A stretch of DNA of 64,000 nucleotides from Plantago major (taxonomy: Eukaryota > Streptophyta > Magnoliopsida > Lamiales > Plantaginaceae). Below, piece by piece: positions 60,146 to 64,000 of the stretch. Numbering within the stretch: position 1 is the first letter of the stretch; the number at the start of each line of letters is the position of its first letter. A program made the position numbers and the translations under genes. Below the pieces are notes generated by a model, which was not told the DNA's origin, did no database searches, and saw only the letters and a program-made list of their open reading frames with translations. The DNA lies in the NCBI GenBank assembly GCA_026545765.1, contig CM048839.1, positions 18,352,566 through 18,416,565 of the forward strand, written 5' to 3'.

Positions 60146-61873
60146 TTACTCTTTAGAGAATTTACTCTTCTTGCTGCTCTTGACAGGTTTAGGCCATTGT
60201 ATATCTAAGTCCTTCTCAACAATGGAAGCCAAGATGTCGGATCTTGGTCTGTTGAGGCGCGTATACTCTTTAGAGAATTTACTCTTCTTGCTGCTCTTGA
60301 CAGGTTTAGGCCATTGTATATCTAAGTCCTTCTCAACAATGGAAGCCAAGATGTCGGATCTTGGTCTGTTGAGGCGCGTATACTCGGCGTATCTCCTGGG
60401 TGGAGTTCTTTCTCTGTGGAATTCTTTTCTGTCTCTGAGATCTCTTTTTTGCTCGAACTTCCCTTGACGGGGAGGGAGTTCCTGTCGTACTTGTTCTTTT
60501 CCCTTCTTGATCCCTGCTCTTATCGGGACATTCCTTCGGTAATCTTCTCCATACAAGACTCCTTCGCAGATATCTTCCAAGTACTTTTCAGTGGTGATTT
60601 CCTCGTTGGAAAGCTTCCTTCTAAGCTCATCATTATAAGTGTTGGCGTATAGGTGTCGGACCCGCTCTTTGATGCTATGAGGCTCTACCTGTCGTACTTC
60701 AGCGTTGAAGCGATCAAGGAAGGTTCTGAGGTCCTCATGCTCTCTCTGGATTATGCCTGCCAGGTGCTCAACTGATCTCTTCCTTCTTTTTGCCTTCTAA
60801 AACCTTTTCAAGGAAAGGGAGGCGACGTCCGCATAGGATTTGATGGAACCATTAGGCAGTGAGGTCCACCAATCCATTGCTTCTCCAAAGAGTGTGGTGG
60901 AAAAGTTGAGAGCTTTCATGTTGTCGTTGAGTCCATTGCTTTCCATCTTACTCTCGTATCTAGTAAGATGCCCTACAGGGCAAGTATCTCCATAGTAATG
61001 CTCAAGGTTCGGGATAACACAGTCGGGGCGCTTTCTTTCTTTTCTGATTTCATCGCACAGAGGGTTGGGAGTTTTAACTACCACCTTCTCATGTGCTTTG
61101 ACCATCCTGCTCAAGGTGGCGATTTGTGTTTCCAAGGCCTTCTGTTGGAGGTAGATCTGCTCAGCTGTCAATCTTTCACCAGTTCTGGGGTTGATGGCTA
61201 CATCTGGAGGGAGATCATTGATTGGAACAATCGGGGTGCTTTCTGCCATTTGATCTCTAGGCACTTGTTGTTGAGCTCCTCGCCGACTGGTTCCCACTTC
61301 GTCTACTCGCGGCACTTCTGGACTTCTTCCTCGTTGTTCATGAGAAGCAGCGGCTCTCCTATTGAGAAGATGTCTCAGATCTTCTGGTTGAGCTTGCTCC
61401 CCCAGCCTTTGTTGGATTGGACGGTGCTCATTTCTTGATTGAGCAGGTTCAGCTTGCCTTGGGATGGGTGTAGGCGGGGTGGGCTGAGGAGGCTGGAGGT
61501 TGTTTGATCCAAAGCACCCTTGAATAGTGGTGAGTAAGAGGCCAAACTGATTCTCATTCATCCCGAATTCACTAGGACGAATAATCTGTCCATTCGGGAG
61601 GGTAAAGTTTCTACCTGGGGGAGGACCATGTGTTCCTGACGGAGGAACCTGTCCTTCGTCCCCAAGTGTCTGGACCCTTACTGGTGGATTAGTGGCTCTT
61701 TCCTCGCCAGAAGAAAGACTAGCGGTATGGCCATCGCTTGGATCATTTACTACTTCTCTTGTTAAGACTCTTGTTACTCCACTTCTTCTAGTGGGAGGTC
61801 TCCCCCTTTGTCTCGGAGCTGGCGTACCAATGGCAGTGGCGTTGGTTCTTGCGGACCTTCTTGTTCTTGCCAT
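60146..61873 (-). CDS. gag of the second Tat element (two frames)
   Basis: 61873-60797 (358 codons) starts MARTRRSARTNATAIGTPAP, a basic and Pro-rich N-terminus, then RNFTLPNGQIIRPSEFGMNE, a Gln-rich linker, and the start of the gag core (LNFSTTLFGEAMDWWTSLPN, GSIKSYADVASLSLKRF). A frame break near 60790-60800 moves the core into the frame that continues to 60580-60146, with KYLEDICEGV-like sequence and the basic RQELPPRQGKFEQKRDLRDR, and ends in a 39-residue duplication. The retrotransposon gag domain is clear despite the break. Confidence 0.88.
60147..60380 (-). repeat. In-frame 117-bp (39-codon) duplication in gag
   Basis: Plus-strand units start tactctttagagaatttact at 60147 and 60264 and run 117 bp each, with no difference noticed by eye. 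On the minus strand each encodes EYTRLNRPRSDILASIVEKD, then LDIQWPKPVKSSKKSKFSK. Because the unit is 39 codons the frame is kept. Confidence 0.95.
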
Positions 61874-61903
61874 TGCTGAAGAGAACGGGACTTTTTGTAA
61901 AGA

Positions 61904-61921
61904 TTCCCACAGACGGCGCCA
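61904..61921 (-). other. Primer binding site of the second Tat element
   Basis: Minus strand TGGCGCCGTCTGTGGGAA, three bases from the LTR edge. It shares TGGCGCC with the first element's PBS, so both appear primed by a tRNA ending GGCGCCA. Confidence 0.88.
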
Positions 61922-61924
61922 AAA

Positions 61925-62889
61925 TGTTGAGGGTTTAACTCCCCAACTACTTAGATTTATTTAACTCTTCGAAATGGTGCCCAAGGTAAGGATCTCCTCG
62001 CTAGGTGAGAACCAAAGCGTGAGAACCAGCGACCAGCTACTTCGGTAAGGACCTGCACACTTGAGTTGGGGGGGGGGGGGGGTTTGTGCCCGGTTTGCTA
62101 AGTGTCAAACCGGGATGAGACTTTACTTGAGAGTGACTGAGGATCAACTCTGTATAATGCTCGTGATGTGACTAGCGAGATGACTTGTTCGAAGTGACTT
62201 ACTTGAAGTGCCTTGCTTATTGGGATATGTGCCTTATTTATAGGCTATCATCAAAATGGAAGGCTTTGCTAGGATTGCGCCATGTGTACGGCTAGGATTG
62301 AGCCACCAATGCTAAGATGAGGCCCATAGCCCAATAATGAAGCTTTAGCCCATGCCATCATGGGCTTTAGGGGTAGTTTGGTCATTATTGGGAGAGTTCT
62401 TGAGGATGTGATAGAGTCTGCCGAGATCCCAGGTTCGGAGAGGTCGGTCCGGATGCCTGATCCGGACAAATACCGTTGTCACCGAGGAAGTTCTCCTGCC
62501 TGTCCAACTCTTCCGGTTCGGAGCTCTTGGGTTCGGACATCTCACTCTTTGGTGCCCATTTGCTTGGTAGCTTTATGAGACGATCATGCTGGATCCGAGT
62601 CGACATCCGTATCGGAGTCCTTGGGTCGGAGAGGGTACTGACTTAGCACTATGCTCCTTTTCCAGGGAGGCTCGGACTAAGGTGGGTCGGATCTATGGTT
62701 CCGGGTCGGGCCTTGCAGGTCCAAATCCTTTGTCCCTTTCTTTTTAGGGTGGGTCGGACCATGGATGGTCTGCCCAGATCGGACCACCGGATCGGACCTA
62801 AGTGCCTCGGATCCTTTGGATGACTTAGGACGCCTTAGGATTCGTTCCTAGGTCCTTTATGACGGATTGGACATATTTCCGTATCAACA
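61925..62889 (-). repeat. 5' LTR (right copy) of the second Tat element
   Basis: A 965-bp LTR. Its inner edge abuts the primer binding site; its outer edge is followed by the TATAT duplication and then the LINE's 19-bp target copy. Confidence 0.95.
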
Positions 62890-62911
62890 TATATATTAAC
62901 CCCTTTTATAT

Positions 62912-64000
62912 TTGTAAATGATGCTCAACTTTTATAAAATTTCCTAACGGTACCAAGTTTAGTTCCACGATTGTACTTAGAATTTTTAGCTCACAATGTA
63001 TTGAACTCTTATACTCCTTTCTTTTTAACAGCTTTTGTTGAGAGACCTTATCTCAGAGAGACGAGACCAAACATCAAATATTTAGTTGCATGCATCATGT
63101 TTAGCTATAATCATTATATGTTTGCAAATGTAGGCGAATACAATTATAATACATGTTTATTATACACCCGGTGTATGACGTTAAATATACGATGTTTGTA
63201 GTTAAATATGAGATGTTGACCTGATCTCTCGCAAATTTTTTTTTTCCCATAAGTAAGTCTCATCAAGTACCACATTCATAGGGGTGGTGAAAGGACTGAC
63301 GAACATTACAGTTTCAACCAGAACTCATTGATGCATGTCATTTCCAATACTTTGTGTTAGATTTAAACATTATTTTACCACAGTAATAGTTAGAAACTTA
63401 ACAGACCGGACTTTAACCGACCTTTGACAAATGAATTGTAACTCAACTTTAATTGAGTTGTGAAAACGTGTGTTCCAGAAAAGGGTATGTAAGAGTAAAG
63501 TGATGTGTGTAAGATTTTTTAAGGTTATTTGATTGGTTTAAGGTTGTTATAATATATATATGGATTACAAACGGGTATGTGGATAGTATGTGGATTATAA
63601 ACGGGTACCATTCTAACTTGATTAAAGTCACATGCCACAAGTAGTCTATTTGATTCAAAACACATTCAAAAACCTATTGATCTTGCATAAACAATGACAA
63701 CACCCCTGAACCACACATTACCAATTAATTGCCAATACTCCCAGTGTTTTCCAGTCATATTCCTCCCACCACCAAGTTAAGTGCCAACGAATTTTCTCAA
63801 ACGCAAGATGTACAAGGATGCAGCCAAAACCAAGTTCATAATAGCCTAGGGTTATTATAAGCTTTGTCAAAGAATGTGGCTTCATCTCATTTGACGTTTC
63901 ATCTCCCCAAGGTAATGCAACAACAAAAATTTGGGTATATAGTGTTCTTTACTAAATATATAAACACTGTTAATTAAATTCCATGATTTAATTGCTAATA
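62912..64000. other. Right flank, AT-rich, no gene recognised
   Basis: Resumes the pre-insertion sequence interrupted at 43089. It contains a small palindrome, actcaactttaattgagt, at about 63441-63458, and a repeated ggatta.aaacgggta at about 63562 and 63592. No coding signal is seen. Confidence 0.5.

Larger units (their letters stand above)
48327..62889 (-). mobile_element. Second Ty3/gypsy Tat-lineage LTR retrotransposon, 14.6 kb, minus orientation
   Basis: LTRs 48327-49288 and 61925-62889 both start TGTTGAGG and end ATCAACA, with TATAT on both sides (48322-48326 and 62890-62894). On the minus strand: PBS 61921-61904, gag, protease-RT, RNase H, second RNase H, integrase, hairpin spacer, then a plus-strand antisense gene, a polypurine tract (about 49301-49291, minus strand CTAGGGGGACA) and the 3' LTR. 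The LTRs are nearly identical, so the insertion is young. The coding frames still contain several shifts. Confidence 0.94.

Overview
The window is nuclear DNA of a flowering plant, most likely a eudicot. It is AT-rich, has short GT-AG exons, and is full of plant-type transposable elements. The only intact host gene I can support is at the far left: a complete four-exon gene for V-type H+-ATPase subunit F (23-2447, +). The rest is intergenic sequence, host pseudogenes and stacked transposons.

Left third (2.4-20.3 kb): two hAT-type elements with recognisable target-site duplications, at 3045-3310 and 4297-5994. The second carries a captured fragment of an LRR receptor-like gene. Next come several minisatellites, including a 51-bp array at 7804-8771 arranged as a 51+51+53 bp higher-order unit. 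A scrap of a Helitron/PIF1 helicase lies at about 11.3-11.5 kb (-). A broken cyclin-D-like pseudogene (13300-13759, -) sits beside a broken M1-family aminopeptidase pseudogene (14181-17882, -). A third hAT element (15222-16019) splits one exon of the latter.

Middle (20.3-35.8 kb): a non-autonomous CACTA element (20270-35755, TSD CCA) was entered by a 14.2-kb Ty3/gypsy LTR retrotransposon (20434-34608, +, TSD ATAAG). The retrotransposon has a second RNase H, which places it in the Tat lineage. Its polyprotein is broken by frameshifts. A degenerate antisense gene (about 28.66-30.78 kb, -) lies between integrase and the 3' LTR.

Right (35.8-64 kb): a short hAT element (36147-36609), AT-rich intergenic DNA with local duplications, and an L1-type LINE (about 43.09-48.33 kb, +). 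A second Tat-type retrotransposon (48327-62889, -, TSD TATAT) inserted into the LINE's terminal (TA)n tract. The 19-bp target duplication of the LINE is therefore split to 43071-43089 and 62893-62911. This second element also carries an antisense gene (50358-53335, +), with a visible TATA box and a 5' UTR intron.

The most interesting pattern is shared by the two Tat elements. In each, a sense pol and an antisense gene converge on a spacer, and that spacer holds duplicated hairpins whose stems differ between copies but keep pairing (26885-27146 and 54739-54959, with further hairpins nearby). This looks like a selected structured element between convergent transcription units.
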